Source: Alitabrizicola rongguiensis
GTDB lineage: Bacteria; Pseudomonadota; Alphaproteobacteria; Rhodobacterales; Rhodobacteraceae
Assembly (NCBI RefSeq): GCF_021491355.1
Contig: NZ_JAKENF010000001.1
Span: forward strand, 744,001-808,000
DNA length: 64,000 nt
Reading direction: 5' to 3'
A model generated the notes under the pieces. That model was not told the origin of the DNA and did no database searches. It saw only the letters and a list, made by a program, of their open reading frames with translations. A program made the translations under genes and the position numbers. Within the stretch, counting starts at the first letter, position 1. Every line of letters begins with the position of its first letter. Positions 1 through 7,723 of this stretch are shown here, in pieces.

Positions 1-330
1 GAACTGGTCTTCGCCGGGCTGTTGCCGCGGACGAGGATCGGGCTGGACTACTTCGATGCCACGATCAGCCGGACAGCAGCCTGGGTCATCGGTGTGCGGA
101 ACATGCAGAAGGCACTGTTGCACGCATTGCTTCTGCCCCAAGCCCAGTTGAAGGACATCGAGCATCGGCTGGACCATACCGCGCGGTTGTCCTGGACAGA
201 AGAACTGAAGGATCTTCCCTTCGCGGCTGTCTGGTCCGAATTCTGCGAACGAAACGAGGTTCCGACCGGCAGAACGCTCATCAGCGAACTGGAACAGTAT
301 CAGTCCAGCGTGGCATTGCGCAGAACCTAG
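1..330 (+). CDS. rhaA: L-rhamnose isomerase, C-terminal part
   Basis: The frame is open from the first base of the window and ends at the TAG at 328-330, so only the last 109 residues are present. The sequence IGLDYFDATISR, AAWVIGVRNMQKALL and the conserved C-terminal region PFAAVWSEFCER align almost without gaps to the end of the E. coli-type RhaA (about 419 residues). RhaA converts L-rhamnose to L-rhamnulose in the cytoplasm, the first catabolic step. The start and the rest of the operon lie outside the window. It is followed by a damaged amidohydrolase remnant rather than by rhaB or rhaD. Family assignment is confident; its operon cannot be judged here. Confidence 0.9.
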   Translation, partial: ELVFAGLLPRTRIGLDYFDATISRTAAWVIGVRNMQKALLHALLLPQAQLKDIEHRLDHTARLSWTEELKDLPFAAVWSEFCERNEVPTGRTLISELEQYQSSVALRRT

Positions 331-384
331 GCGCGTGAGCCGCGCCGGGCGCGCCTGCGCCCGCTTTGACGTGGAGCAGGGGGC

Positions 385-575
385 GGGATCGGTCGGAGGC
401 GCTGGCCTTCGCCGACAGGATCGACGGCGCCGCGGCCGGTCCGATCTTGGTCGGCCGCCCCCCGGCGCCAAGGCAGACATCGCGGTCCTTGACCTCACGA
501 AACCCTGTTTCGTGCGTACGACCGATCCCGTGCCGTTGCTGATCTTCGGTGCTTCAGGACAGGTCAGGCGTGCCT
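385..575 (+). pseudogene. Remnant of a chlorohydrolase/cytosine-deaminase-type amidohydrolase
   Basis: Translation around 455-560 gives PGAKADIAVLDL followed by a DPVPLLIFGASG stretch. This is the C-terminal signature of ATZ/TRZ-like amidohydrolases (PGkkADivvlDl...DPv..lv..a.g). Just upstream the matching sequence EALAFADRIDGAAAG lies in another frame, which implies a frameshift near 435-450. Nothing upstream to the rhaA stop resembles the catalytic domain, and the match ends near 575, where the convergent saccharopine-dehydrogenase-like gene begins. I read it as a truncated, frameshifted leftover. The call rests on short motifs only. Confidence 0.5.
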
Positions 576-1643
576 TTTTCTGTGGCCGGTGTTGTAGTGA
601 CTGCCAGTTCTCGTCTTCAGATAGGAGTCCAGCGGGATTTCCTCCTGCTTCAGGAAACCCTTCTGCGGCAGCAACCCCGCTTTCACCATTTCGATCACGC
701 TCACCACGGAAGCGGAGGTCGTCCAGGCGATGGCCGTACGCATCTTCCCTCCGATTTCAATCGGATAGTAGGAGCGTACGAACTCCTTCCTGCGCAGCTG
801 GCCGTTGTGCCAGCCTTCTGCCGCGACGTGGACGTACACCACGTCCTCGTCGACCGGTGGTTTGGCATTGGTCAGGATCCGCCCCGCCTCGGCCCGATTT
901 TCGCGCATCAAGAGTTCATGGAAGAAGAAGTTCATCAGCTTCACATGGCCGGGGTACCGCATCGTCTTGTAATCGAGATTCTCGATCTTGTCGGCATAGG
1001 TCTCGCACATTGTCCCGAGCCCACCCGACGTCGTGAAGGCTTCAAGCTGCATGCCGTCGATGTAGATCGTCTCGACCCATTCCATCGCCGAAACGGTTTT
1101 CAGGACGCCTTCCTCGATAACTTCACAGTCGTTCAGGTATTCGTTGACCACGCCTTCCGGCGACCAGTTGAAGGCATACCCAAGCAACCCAGTCGGGTGC
1201 TGCGGCAGGGCGCCCACCCTCAGGCGAATCGAACGAACCTTGTCGAACTGGTCCGCCAGATGCGCACCGACGATGCCGACAAAGCCAGGGGCAAGCCCGC
1301 ATTGAGGTGCCATCAATCCTCTGGAGGTCTTGGCGAGTTCGCGAATGTGCTTCGTCGTCGGTACATCTTCGGTCAGGTCGAAGTAGTGCAGGCCGAGGCG
1401 GTGCGCGACGTTCGAGACGCCGATGTTCAGATGGTACGGCAGGCAGGACAGGACCGCCTCCTTTCCCTTCAGGACTTCGGTCAGGCTTGCCGCGTCCTTC
1501 AGGTCGGCGGCTCGGGTCGCAAAGGGGGCGTCGGTTTCCCTGGCATCGATGCCGGTCACTTCGAAGCCCGACTCGACCAGAAGCTCGGCAGCCAGCTTTC
1601 CGACTTTGCCCAGGCCAAGCACGGCCACTTTCCCAAACGACAT
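564..1643 (-). CDS. Saccharopine dehydrogenase family NAD(P)-dependent oxidoreductase
   Basis: This gene encodes 359 residues. The chosen ATG at 1643 follows the purine-rich site GGAAAGAGG, and an upstream in-frame ATG has no such site. Residues 4-20 form a Rossmann nucleotide fold (VAVLGLGKVGKLAAELL). The middle and end carry the Sacchrp_dh_C-type pattern, including GLAPGF near residue 120. Members reversibly condense or cleave secondary amines such as saccharopine or carboxynorspermidine; the substrate here is not readable. The gene stands alone, convergent to the amidohydrolase remnant, with no lysine or polyamine genes nearby. Family is confident, reaction is not. Confidence 0.75.
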   Translation of the reverse strand: MSFGKVAVLGLGKVGKLAAELLVESGFEVTGIDARETDAPFATRAADLKDAASLTEVLKGKEAVLSCLPYHLNIGVSNVAHRLGLHYFDLTEDVPTTKHIRELAKTSRGLMAPQCGLAPGFVGIVGAHLADQFDKVRSIRLRVGALPQHPTGLLGYAFNWSPEGVVNEYLNDCEVIEEGVLKTVSAMEWVETIYIDGMQLEAFTTSGGLGTMCETYADKIENLDYKTMRYPGHVKLMNFFFHELLMRENRAEAGRILTNAKPPVDEDVVYVHVAAEGWHNGQLRRKEFVRSYYPIEIGGKMRTAIAWTTSASVVSVIEMVKAGLLPQKGFLKQEEIPLDSYLKTRTGSHYNTGHRKRHA

Positions 1644-2464
1644 CCTCTTTCCTTTTCTTCTTTCTTGAACGGCCGATCCGCGATCAAGCGTCGGATCGGC
1701 GCAATCTGACCTGCCCGGCCGCCGATTCCATCGATCAATTCGGCTGCTTTTGATCACAGTTCATGCAAAACGCCGAAGTGGCACTGCATAGTTGATGGTC
1801 CAGCCCTGCTGAGCTGACGTCCTTTGCATCTCGACCGAAGACCGGAGCTCTGACGTCGCTATCCATCCGCCAGTCCGGCAGAGCCTCCGTAGGAAAACAC
1901 GAGCCAGGGCCAAAGGCGACACACACGAGCTTGCCGAATGCCTGGCACCGACTGCGAAGCCATCAGCCGCCGCGCGGTCGGGCCCGGCGTGACGGGTCGC
2001 GGCCTTGGCAGGATCTCCTTTTCCCCAGATGGATGAAGCGGTACGTCCACGCCTTCCGCTTAAGGGCTCCGCGCACATCGACCGAGACCGGGTTGACGAT
2101 GCTCAAGATTGATGTGGATCCAGTCGTTCCGCCCCTCGGGCTTCTCGCTCTCTTTCATCGCGGAAGGCTCGTCACCTCGGACGCCCGTTCCGCCTTTCTC
2201 CCGGCACTTACCCTTCTCGGTCCGGAAAAACGCGCGAGCCGTCAGTCCCCGACGGTAGGCGCCAGGTCATGCCCCTTCATCGCCTGGTGGGGTGATTGCG
2301 CAACAACAATTGTGCCTTGCCTGGGCGCCCAGTCGGGCGCCGATTCCCGATGATCCGCCCGCGAGCGAGGTTGGCCGGCTTTCGCCCTGGGAATCGCATC
2401 TACGGCCCAGACTGACGGCGGGCCAACGAAACTGAGACGAACCCGCCTTTGCCTGTCAGCCAAA
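1644..2464. other. About 820 bp without a recognisable gene
   Basis: Six-frame reading gives only short arginine- and proline-rich frames without domain signatures or good ribosome-binding sites. I see no tRNA, no strong terminator and no inverted repeats typical of insertion-sequence ends. The stretch ends exactly where the 2.1-kb direct repeat begins, so it may be scarred DNA next to a duplication junction. Confidence 0.5.
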
Positions 2465-2489
2465 TGGCCATTCGACTTTGCGGAGCCGT

Positions 2490-3524
2490 TCATATCTGGT
2501 CACGATCGGCCTCTGGAGTTACGGGGACGCCTTCGATCCAGGTCTGGACGAGTTTGGGGGCCTCGGCGCCGGGCCAGAGGGGGGATCGGTCGAGGATGGC
2601 GAGGTCGGCATAGGTGCCGGGCCGGATCTGGCCGGCGATGGCGGCGAGGCCGGCAAGGCGCGCGGCCCGGCGGGTCAGGCGGTCGATCCGGGCCAGGACG
2701 ACGTCGCGCGGGCCGGTCAGGGTCGCGACCGGGTCCGCCTCGGGCGGCGTCACCACCGACAGCCCGGCGGCCTGCAGCGCCGCCTCTTCGGCGGGGGCGG
2801 GCGCGCGCGGCGACAGGACCCGCATCCCGGCCAGCCTGCGGCCCCCGGCCAGCGCCGCCAGCTGCAGCACCGGGGTCAGCCCCCCATCCCCCGCGCAGTC
2901 GAACACCAGGTCCCAGCCGTCGCGATGCAGCGCCTCGGCCCGCTCCATCGCCGCGCTGTCGGCCGGCGGGCGCATCTGCAGCGCCTCGATCCGCACGAGG
3001 TCGTTGCCATGGCCGGGATCGAGCGCACCCTCGCGCCAGTCCTGCCGCAGCCCCTCCTCCACCGCCCCGCGCAGGCGCAGGCGGTGGCGCCGGTCGATCA
3101 GCCCCGACAGCGTGCGGTATTCGCCCCAGTCGCGGCCGAGCGTCGCCACATCCACCGTGGTGTAGCCCGCCCGCGCCCGCCCCTCGATCCAGCGGTCGAG
3201 CGCGGCGCGGTCCCGCGCCTCGGGCAGACGAAGGCCGGTCCCGACAAAGCCGGGCAGAACCGCCCGCCCCTCGAGCCGAACCACCCGCGTGCCCCGCCCG
3301 CGGCTGGACAGCACCTCCTCGGTCCGCCCAACGGCCCGGATCACCCCCTGCCGGATGGCGATCGCCGTCACCTCGGGCCGGCTCTCGTCCATCGTCAGGA
3401 TCGGACCGTCGCACAGGATCAGGTCGGGCGGCAGGTTCGCGCCGGGCAGGAAGCCCCCGCGACCCAGCTGCGGGTCGTAGGCCTCCTGCTCGCCAAGCGA
3501 CGCCTGTTCGCAGAACCGGCACAT
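2490..3524 (-). CDS. Amidohydrolase-like protein lacking the metal site, copy 1
   Basis: This 344-residue protein has the N-terminal shell of amidohydrolase-3 (YtcJ-like) enzymes (PDLILCDGPILTMDE, then AVLPGFV) and the C-terminal shell (PGTYADLAILDRSPL). The family normally has about 540 residues and an HxH metal motif directly after LPGF; here that place reads GTGLRLPEA. A CxxC pair (MCRFC) opens the protein. Hydrolytic activity is therefore doubtful. It starts 16 bp after the cyclase stop with the site GGGGAGAGGG, so the two genes are probably co-translated. Residue 205 is Asp here and Gly in copy 2. It could be a regulatory or structural relic, or a pseudoenzyme. Confidence 0.6.
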   Translation of the reverse strand: MCRFCEQASLGEQEAYDPQLGRGGFLPGANLPPDLILCDGPILTMDESRPEVTAIAIRQGVIRAVGRTEEVLSSRGRGTRVVRLEGRAVLPGFVGTGLRLPEARDRAALDRWIEGRARAGYTTVDVATLGRDWGEYRTLSGLIDRRHRLRLRGAVEEGLRQDWREGALDPGHGNDLVRIEALQMRPPADSAAMERAEALHRDGWDLVFDCAGDGGLTPVLQLAALAGGRRLAGMRVLSPRAPAPAEEAALQAAGLSVVTPPEADPVATLTGPRDVVLARIDRLTRRAARLAGLAAIAGQIRPGTYADLAILDRSPLWPGAEAPKLVQTWIEGVPVTPEADRDQI

Positions 3525-3540
3525 GCCGCCCTCTCCCCGC

Positions 3541-4524
3541 CTACTTCACCACCATCACGTTCAACGGCGCCCCCGTCGCCTCGCGCACCTTCAAGGGCGC
3601 GGCGGTGAACAGGAAGTCCCATTGCCCGTCCTCGTGGCAATCCTTGGCCAGGGCCTCGAAGTTGCAGATCTCGTTGAAGATGATCCCGAGGTTGCGCATC
3701 AGCGCGCAGTGCAGCGGGATCTGCACCCCAAGCTCGGGATCGATGTCGATCTCGTTCGAGATCGTGTCCGTCGCCAGGCACGGGATCTCCATCTCGTGGA
3801 ACCAGTCCACCACCTCGGTCGAATAGGTCAACCCAGGCTCGTTGAAGTCCTTGTAGAACACCTCGGGACCCTGGACATAGAGAAGCTGCAGGAACCCGAT
3901 CCGCAGGCACAGGATGTCGTGCTTCTCGATCGTCACCCCCTGGCGCTCGGCACAGGCCAGCATGTCCTCCAGCCCGAAGGTGTCGCCCTTCTCCAGCGCG
4001 AACTTGCCGAAATGCGCCGCCATGTCGAGCAGCACCCCGCGCCCCACGATCCCGCGCTCGGCAATCGGCAGGATCGAGGTCTTCTTCATGCCCCCCGCCG
4101 TCGCCTCCGCCGCAGGATAGCCGTTCCACACATGGTCGTCGTACCAGACATGGCCAAGAGCATCGATCTGCGTCGAGCCCTGCAGGAACATGGTGATCTT
4201 GTCGTCGGCATATTCGACCCCGCCCGGCAGCGGCGTGGCCTTGCCCGTCACGTAGTCGTTCTTGTCCTGCACCATCTCGCGGACCGTCGGCTTGCGCCCG
4301 GGAAACATCGGGTCGCCCTTCGGGTTGCCGATCAGTTCGCCGCAGGTCACAACCTTCCCCTGCCTCACCGCTCGAACCCCGCGCAGAACCTCCGCCTGCG
4401 TCAGAAAGTTCAGAGACCCAACCTCGTCATCCGGGCCCCAACGACCCCAGTTCTTCGGCGAACCCGCCAGCAACTGGCTCATCCGAACGTCCTGAGCCTT
4501 CGAAAATCCACCACGTTCCGGCAT
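3541..4524 (-). CDS. Cyclase family (kynurenine-formamidase-like) hydrolase, copy 1
   Basis: This 327-residue protein belongs to the cyclase/KynB-like superfamily of metal-dependent hydrolases, which act on amides, lactones or cyclic diketones. The metal motif appears in the variant form GSTQIDALGHVWYDD (usual form HxGTHxDxPxH). It is closer to the longer bacterial cyclase group (about 320 residues) than to KynB (about 210). The ATG at 4524 is preferred because AGGAGGG lies 6 bp upstream; an ATG at 4530 touches that site. The coding sequence appears identical to 32300-33283. Upstream DNA differs between copies, so copy 1 lacks the binding-protein operon of copy 2. Substrate unknown. Confidence 0.8.
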   Translation of the reverse strand: MPERGGFSKAQDVRMSQLLAGSPKNWGRWGPDDEVGSLNFLTQAEVLRGVRAVRQGKVVTCGELIGNPKGDPMFPGRKPTVREMVQDKNDYVTGKATPLPGGVEYADDKITMFLQGSTQIDALGHVWYDDHVWNGYPAAEATAGGMKKTSILPIAERGIVGRGVLLDMAAHFGKFALEKGDTFGLEDMLACAERQGVTIEKHDILCLRIGFLQLLYVQGPEVFYKDFNEPGLTYSTEVVDWFHEMEIPCLATDTISNEIDIDPELGVQIPLHCALMRNLGIIFNEICNFEALAKDCHEDGQWDFLFTAAPLKVREATGAPLNVMVVK

Positions 4525-4561
4525 CCTCATCCCTCCTCTGCCAGCATACATCAATTCCAAC

Positions 4562-4856
4562 GCATCCTCGTCATCCCCCGGGGGCAGACTTTCCCTGCCA
4601 GGGATCGTCCATCCAGGTCCGCGTCCGCTTGTCGTTCCGGGCCACCGCAGCTTCCCGCGAAATCCAGGGGATCGCGCATGGCTATCGGCGCAACCTGCGC
4701 GTCCTCCAAACCCGGCGCCAAATCGAGCACCGCTGCTGACAAGCAGACTCCGTCGTCGGATTTCCTCCCCGATCGCGCCCGTGCTGTGAGGGCCTCTCCT
4801 CCACCCACCCGGCTTGAGACGACCATCCCGCAGCCAGGCCCAACCTGTCAATATCT
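4562..4856. other. Leader between repeat copy 1 and the divergent promoter region
   Basis: About 300 bp with no convincing gene. TGTCAA at 4846-4851 reads TTGACA on the minus strand and lies 5 bp from the operator at 4857, so it may be a -35 box for the minus-strand cyclase; no good -10 is visible. Confidence 0.35.
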
Positions 4857-4871
4857 GTGATCACGTATCAC
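4857..4871. promoter_or_regulatory. GntR/FCD-type operator, GTGAT-N5-ATCAC (site 1)
   Basis: GTGATCACGTATCAC is an inverted repeat of 5-bp arms around 5 bp. The same element, read on the other strand as GTGATCACGCATCAC, occurs at 13842-13856 next to a GntR/FCD regulator gene. Both sites sit 9 bp upstream of a TTGACR box. I infer that the 13942-14670 regulator binds both. Confidence 0.6.
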
Positions 4872-4880
4872 CATTTTGTA

Positions 4881-4909
4881 TTGACGCTTCGAAGCACGGC
4901 ATGTTTCAT
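4881..4909 (+). promoter_or_regulatory. Promoter for the cyclase/SDR pair
   Basis: TTGACG (4881-4886), a 17-bp spacer and TTTCAT (4904-4909) precede the ATG at 4984. The operator at 4857-4871 ends 9 bp upstream of the -35 box, which suits an activator. Confidence 0.45.
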
Positions 4910-4983
4910 TCCTGCGTGACAGCGGCTTGGCCGCACCGTTTCCGGAGGGGGACGCGGGTCGCGATCTGGCTCGGGAGGAAAGC

Positions 4984-5733
4984 ATGGATACAGCGGATGT
5001 CGTCGGGATCGACAGGATTCTGGCCGGTCTGAAGCGGATGCGGGTCGTGGATCTCGCTCCGTTGCTGGAACGGGGGATCCCGCGCTGGCCGACCCACCCC
5101 CACCTTACCATCGACAAAGCGGTGACGCATGATCACGACGGCTACTATTGCCAGGCGATCATGATGGCAGAGCACACGGGCGCGCATGTCGACGCGCCGG
5201 CGCATGTCCTGCCGCACCGGATGGATCGCACCATCGATACCTTTCCGGCCGATCACCTGATCTCGGCGGCGGTGCTGTACGACTTCAGCAAGCTGGACCT
5301 CAAGCCTGGCCATCTGATCACGGCCGATGATCTGCGCAAGGCCGAGAACGCGACCGGGGTGAAGGTCAAGGCCGGCGAAATCGCCATGGTGAACTATGGA
5401 TGGATGTCGCGCTACTGGCGGACGGACTCAAAGGCGCAATGGTACGTGATGAACGCGCCGGGAATGTCCGAGGATGCCTGCGAGTTCTTCCGGGAACGGC
5501 AGGTCAAGGCAGTCGCAACGGATACCGTTGCGGCCGAGACAGCGATCATCGACGGCGTACCCCAGAACAATCCGGGTCACATGAAGAGCTGGCTGCCGAA
5601 CGACATCCTGATCATCGAGATGCTCCGCAATCTCGAGCAGGTCACGCCGCGGTCACTGTTCGTAGCGATGCCACTGAACATCCACGAAGGATCCGGTTCG
5701 CCGATCCGGCCCTTCGCCTATTGCCCGACCTGA
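4984..5733 (+). CDS. Cyclase family metal-dependent hydrolase
   Basis: This 249-residue cytosolic protein starts at the ATG at 4984, which is preceded by GGGAGGAAAGC. HTGAHVDAPAH near residues 60-70 is the classical HxGTHxDxPxH metal-binding motif of kynurenine formamidase, isatin hydrolase and related cyclases. A later histidine (NPGHMKSW) and glutamate (NIHEGSGSPIRP) fit the family. It is the most canonical of the three cyclase genes here and differs clearly from the repeat-borne pair. It forms a unit with the downstream SDR (115-bp gap) that ends at a strong terminator. Likely role: opening a ring or lactone in the island pathway; the substrate is unknown. Confidence 0.85.
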   Translation: MDTADVVGIDRILAGLKRMRVVDLAPLLERGIPRWPTHPHLTIDKAVTHDHDGYYCQAIMMAEHTGAHVDAPAHVLPHRMDRTIDTFPADHLISAAVLYDFSKLDLKPGHLITADDLRKAENATGVKVKAGEIAMVNYGWMSRYWRTDSKAQWYVMNAPGMSEDACEFFRERQVKAVATDTVAAETAIIDGVPQNNPGHMKSWLPNDILIIEMLRNLEQVTPRSLFVAMPLNIHEGSGSPIRPFAYCPT

Positions 5734-5848
5734 GAGCATCGAGACGGGACGATGAAAAGTCGAGCCACCGTCCTGCGCGGTGGCGCTTGAGCCTTGTTGC
5801 CCGATCGGGGCGCAAATCATGGGGCGCACTGCCGCCCGGGAGAGGAAG

Positions 5849-6616
5849 ATGGATCTGGGATTAAGGGGCGCAAAAGTCATTGTAACGGCAGGGGCAGCCG
5901 GGATTGGGCGCGCAATCCTGGAGCGGTTCCTGTCGGAAGGCGCGACTGTCGCGACCTGCGACATCGATGCCGACGCGCTGAAGACACTGCCACAGAATGT
6001 CATCGCCGAACGGGTCGACGTCGCGGACGAAGCGAGCATTACCGGCTTCATGGATCGCAGCATCGCAAAGCTTGGCGGGCTGGATTGTCTGGTGAACAAC
6101 GCCGGGATCGCGGGCCCTACGGCGCCGGTCGACAAGGTCGACCTGGCCGATTGGCGGCGCACCATAGATGTCGTGTTGACCAGCCAATTCCTGACGGTGT
6201 CCCATGCTGTCGCTGCCCTTCGGCAAAGCAAGAACCCCTCGATCATCAACCTTTCATCCGTCGCCGGGCGCCTCGGATTCGCGCTGCGCACACCCTATGC
6301 GGCTGCCAAGTGGGGGGTGATAGGCCTGACAAAATCCCTGGCGATCGAGCTTGGGCCTGACAACATCCGAGTCAACGCGATCCTGCCGGGCCTCGTTGCC
6401 GGCGATCGCCAGCGCCGCGTGCTGGAGGCCAAGGCGCAGCAACGTGGCCTGTCCTACAAGGAAGTCGAAGCAGAGGCCTTCCGATACACGTCAATCAAGG
6501 AATACGTGCCGCCCGAAGCGATCGGCGACCAGATCATGTTTCTGGCCTCTCCCCTGGGCCGCTTCGTTTCGGGTCAGGCCCTGTCGATCTGCGGCGATAC
6601 GAAGATGCTGGCATAA
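5849..6616 (+). CDS. Short-chain dehydrogenase/reductase
   Basis: This 255-residue classical SDR starts at the ATG at 5849 behind GAGAGGAAG. The cofactor loop is AGAAGIG near residues 13-19, in place of the more usual TGxxxGIG. NNAG is conserved, and the catalytic pair is NLSS and YAAAK. It ends with FVSGQALSICGDTKMLA. It follows the cyclase gene and precedes the terminator at 6651-6687, so it is the second and last gene of a two-gene unit. It probably oxidises or reduces a hydroxyl/keto intermediate; NAD versus NADP preference cannot be assigned with certainty. Confidence 0.85.
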   Translation: MDLGLRGAKVIVTAGAAGIGRAILERFLSEGATVATCDIDADALKTLPQNVIAERVDVADEASITGFMDRSIAKLGGLDCLVNNAGIAGPTAPVDKVDLADWRRTIDVVLTSQFLTVSHAVAALRQSKNPSIINLSSVAGRLGFALRTPYAAAKWGVIGLTKSLAIELGPDNIRVNAILPGLVAGDRQRRVLEAKAQQRGLSYKEVEAEAFRYTSIKEYVPPEAIGDQIMFLASPLGRFVSGQALSICGDTKMLA

Positions 6617-6650
6617 GGCGTAACCCCGAGCCTCCCTGAGAGGATCGTCT

Positions 6651-6687
6651 GGCGGTACCTGTGCTCCCTCAGGTGCCGCCTTTTTTT
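6651..6687 (+). terminator. Rho-independent terminator after the cyclase/SDR unit
   Basis: An 11-bp stem (GGCGGTACCTG with CAGGTGCCGCC, one G-T pair) with an 8-nt loop is followed directly by seven T residues. Confidence 0.9.
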
Positions 6688-6700
6688 GCGAAGCCCAAAG

Positions 6701-6730
6701 GAAAAGCCCATCCGCATCGCGGACGGGCTT
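6701..6730 (-). terminator. Terminator of the transporter-BKACE operon
   Basis: On the minus strand AGCCCGTCCGC and GCGGATGGGCT form an 11-bp stem with a 3-nt loop, followed by TTTTCCTTT. It lies 22 bp after the BKACE stop and back to back with the plus-strand terminator. Confidence 0.8.
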
Positions 6731-6752
6731 CAAGCCACAGGGGGAGGCGCGA

Positions 6753-7691
6753 CTAGAAGTTCACCTTGTCCGGTCCCTTGAGTTCCAGAATCTCGCGGGC
6801 CTCGTCCGGCGTCGCGATCTCCAGGCCGAGTCCCTCGATCATCTTGCGGACCAGCCGCACCTGATCTGCCGACGACGTCGCAAGCTTCCCGCGGCCCGCC
6901 CAGAGCGAGTCTTCAAGGCCCACCCTGACGTTCCCGCCAAGCGCCGCAGCCTGCGCCGCAATCCGGAGCTGGCTTGCCCCCGCCCCCAAAACTGACCAGC
7001 GATAGCTGTCACCGAACAGCCGGTCGGCCGTGCGCTTCATGTGCTGGACATCCTCGGGATCTGTGCCGATCCCGCCAAGAATGCCGAAGACCGACTGCAC
7101 GAAGAAGGGCGGCTTCACCAGGCCGCGATCGGCGAAATGCGCGAGGTTATAGAGATGCCCGATGTCGTAGCACTCGAACTCGAAGCGGGTGTTGTTCTCG
7201 TAGCAGGTGTTCAGGATGAACTCGATGTCCTTGAACGAGTTGCGGAACACCAGGTCACGCGTCGCCTCAAGATGCTGGCGTTCCCAGTCGAATTTGAAGT
7301 CCTTGTATTTGTCGAGCAGGTGGAACAGCCCGAAGTTGATCGATCCCATGTTTAGCGAGGCGACCTCGGGTTTGAGCATCTGGGCGGGAAGGACGCGCTC
7401 TTCAACCTTCATGTATGGGCTGCCGCCGCTGGTCAGGTTCAGCGCAGCGTTGGTGCGCTGCTTGATCTGCGGCAGGAACCGCATGAAGCCTTCGATTGTC
7501 TGATCGGGCTTGCCGGTTTCTGGGTTGCGAGCGTGCAGATGCAGGATCGCCGCGCCGGCATCGGCGGCGGCCAGCGCGTCGTCGATGATCTGCTGAGGGG
7601 TGATTGGCAGGTATTCCGACATTGACGGCGTGTGGATTGCGCCCGTCACGGCGCAGGTGATGATGACTTTGCGAGAACCGGATTTCGCCAT
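6753..7691 (-). CDS. Beta-keto acid cleavage enzyme (BKACE, DUF849)
   Basis: This 312-residue protein covers the full BKACE TIM-barrel. Enzymes of this family condense a beta-keto acid with acetyl-CoA and release acetoacetate plus a new CoA ester. Visible family features are the Zn-ligand motif ILHLHAR near residue 50, the early VIITCAVTGA strand, LNLTSGG, and GLEDSLWAGRGKLA near the end. It is the last gene of the operon binding protein-ATPase-permease-dehydrogenase-BKACE, 32 bp after the dehydrogenase, and is followed by a terminator. The preceding dehydrogenase would supply the beta-keto acid, as in carnitine catabolism, but the actual substrate is unknown. Confidence 0.9.
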   Translation of the reverse strand: MAKSGSRKVIITCAVTGAIHTPSMSEYLPITPQQIIDDALAAADAGAAILHLHARNPETGKPDQTIEGFMRFLPQIKQRTNAALNLTSGGSPYMKVEERVLPAQMLKPEVASLNMGSINFGLFHLLDKYKDFKFDWERQHLEATRDLVFRNSFKDIEFILNTCYENNTRFEFECYDIGHLYNLAHFADRGLVKPPFFVQSVFGILGGIGTDPEDVQHMKRTADRLFGDSYRWSVLGAGASQLRIAAQAAALGGNVRVGLEDSLWAGRGKLATSSADQVRLVRKMIEGLGLEIATPDEAREILELKGPDKVNF

Positions 7692-7723
7692 GGTCTTGGT
7701 CCTTGGACAGCGTTTGGGGAGGG

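Larger units (their letters stand above)
2465..4561. repeat. Long direct repeat, copy 1 (2097 bp)
   Basis: This block is the same length as 31224-33320 (offset 28,759) and nearly identical to it. I found three mismatches: 2484 (A versus C), 2486 (C versus T) and 2911 (T versus C). It carries a cyclase-family gene and an amidohydrolase-like gene on the minus strand. At its left end it keeps about 13 matching codons of the hydratase gene that is complete beside copy 2 (GTG ACC AGA TAT GAA ...), then runs into a stop. This makes copy 1 the probable derived copy. No terminal inverted repeats, transposase or target duplication are visible. Confidence 0.95.

Noticed and set aside
335-1709. Two long plus-strand open frames of 233 and 386 codons
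   Set aside because: They are antisense to the saccharopine-dehydrogenase-family gene, are rich in Arg/Pro/Ser and show no domain signature; only the short amidohydrolase tail within the first is meaningful.
4670-4700. Similarity of the copy-1 leader (CTATCGGCGCAACCTGC) to the leader of the second binding-protein gene near 34540
   Set aside because: About 20 matching bases without extension on either side; too short to claim that the duplication once included that leader.
2478-4860. Long plus-strand open frames across the repeat (376 and 445 codons)
   Set aside because: They are shadows of the minus-strand cyclase and amidohydrolase-like genes in very GC-rich DNA; their composition (Ala/Arg/Pro runs) and lack of ribosome-binding sites argue against coding.
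5764-5784. Hairpin GCCACCG-N7-CGGTGGC between the cyclase and SDR genes
   Set aside because: No T-run and the two genes appear to form one unit; not called a terminator.
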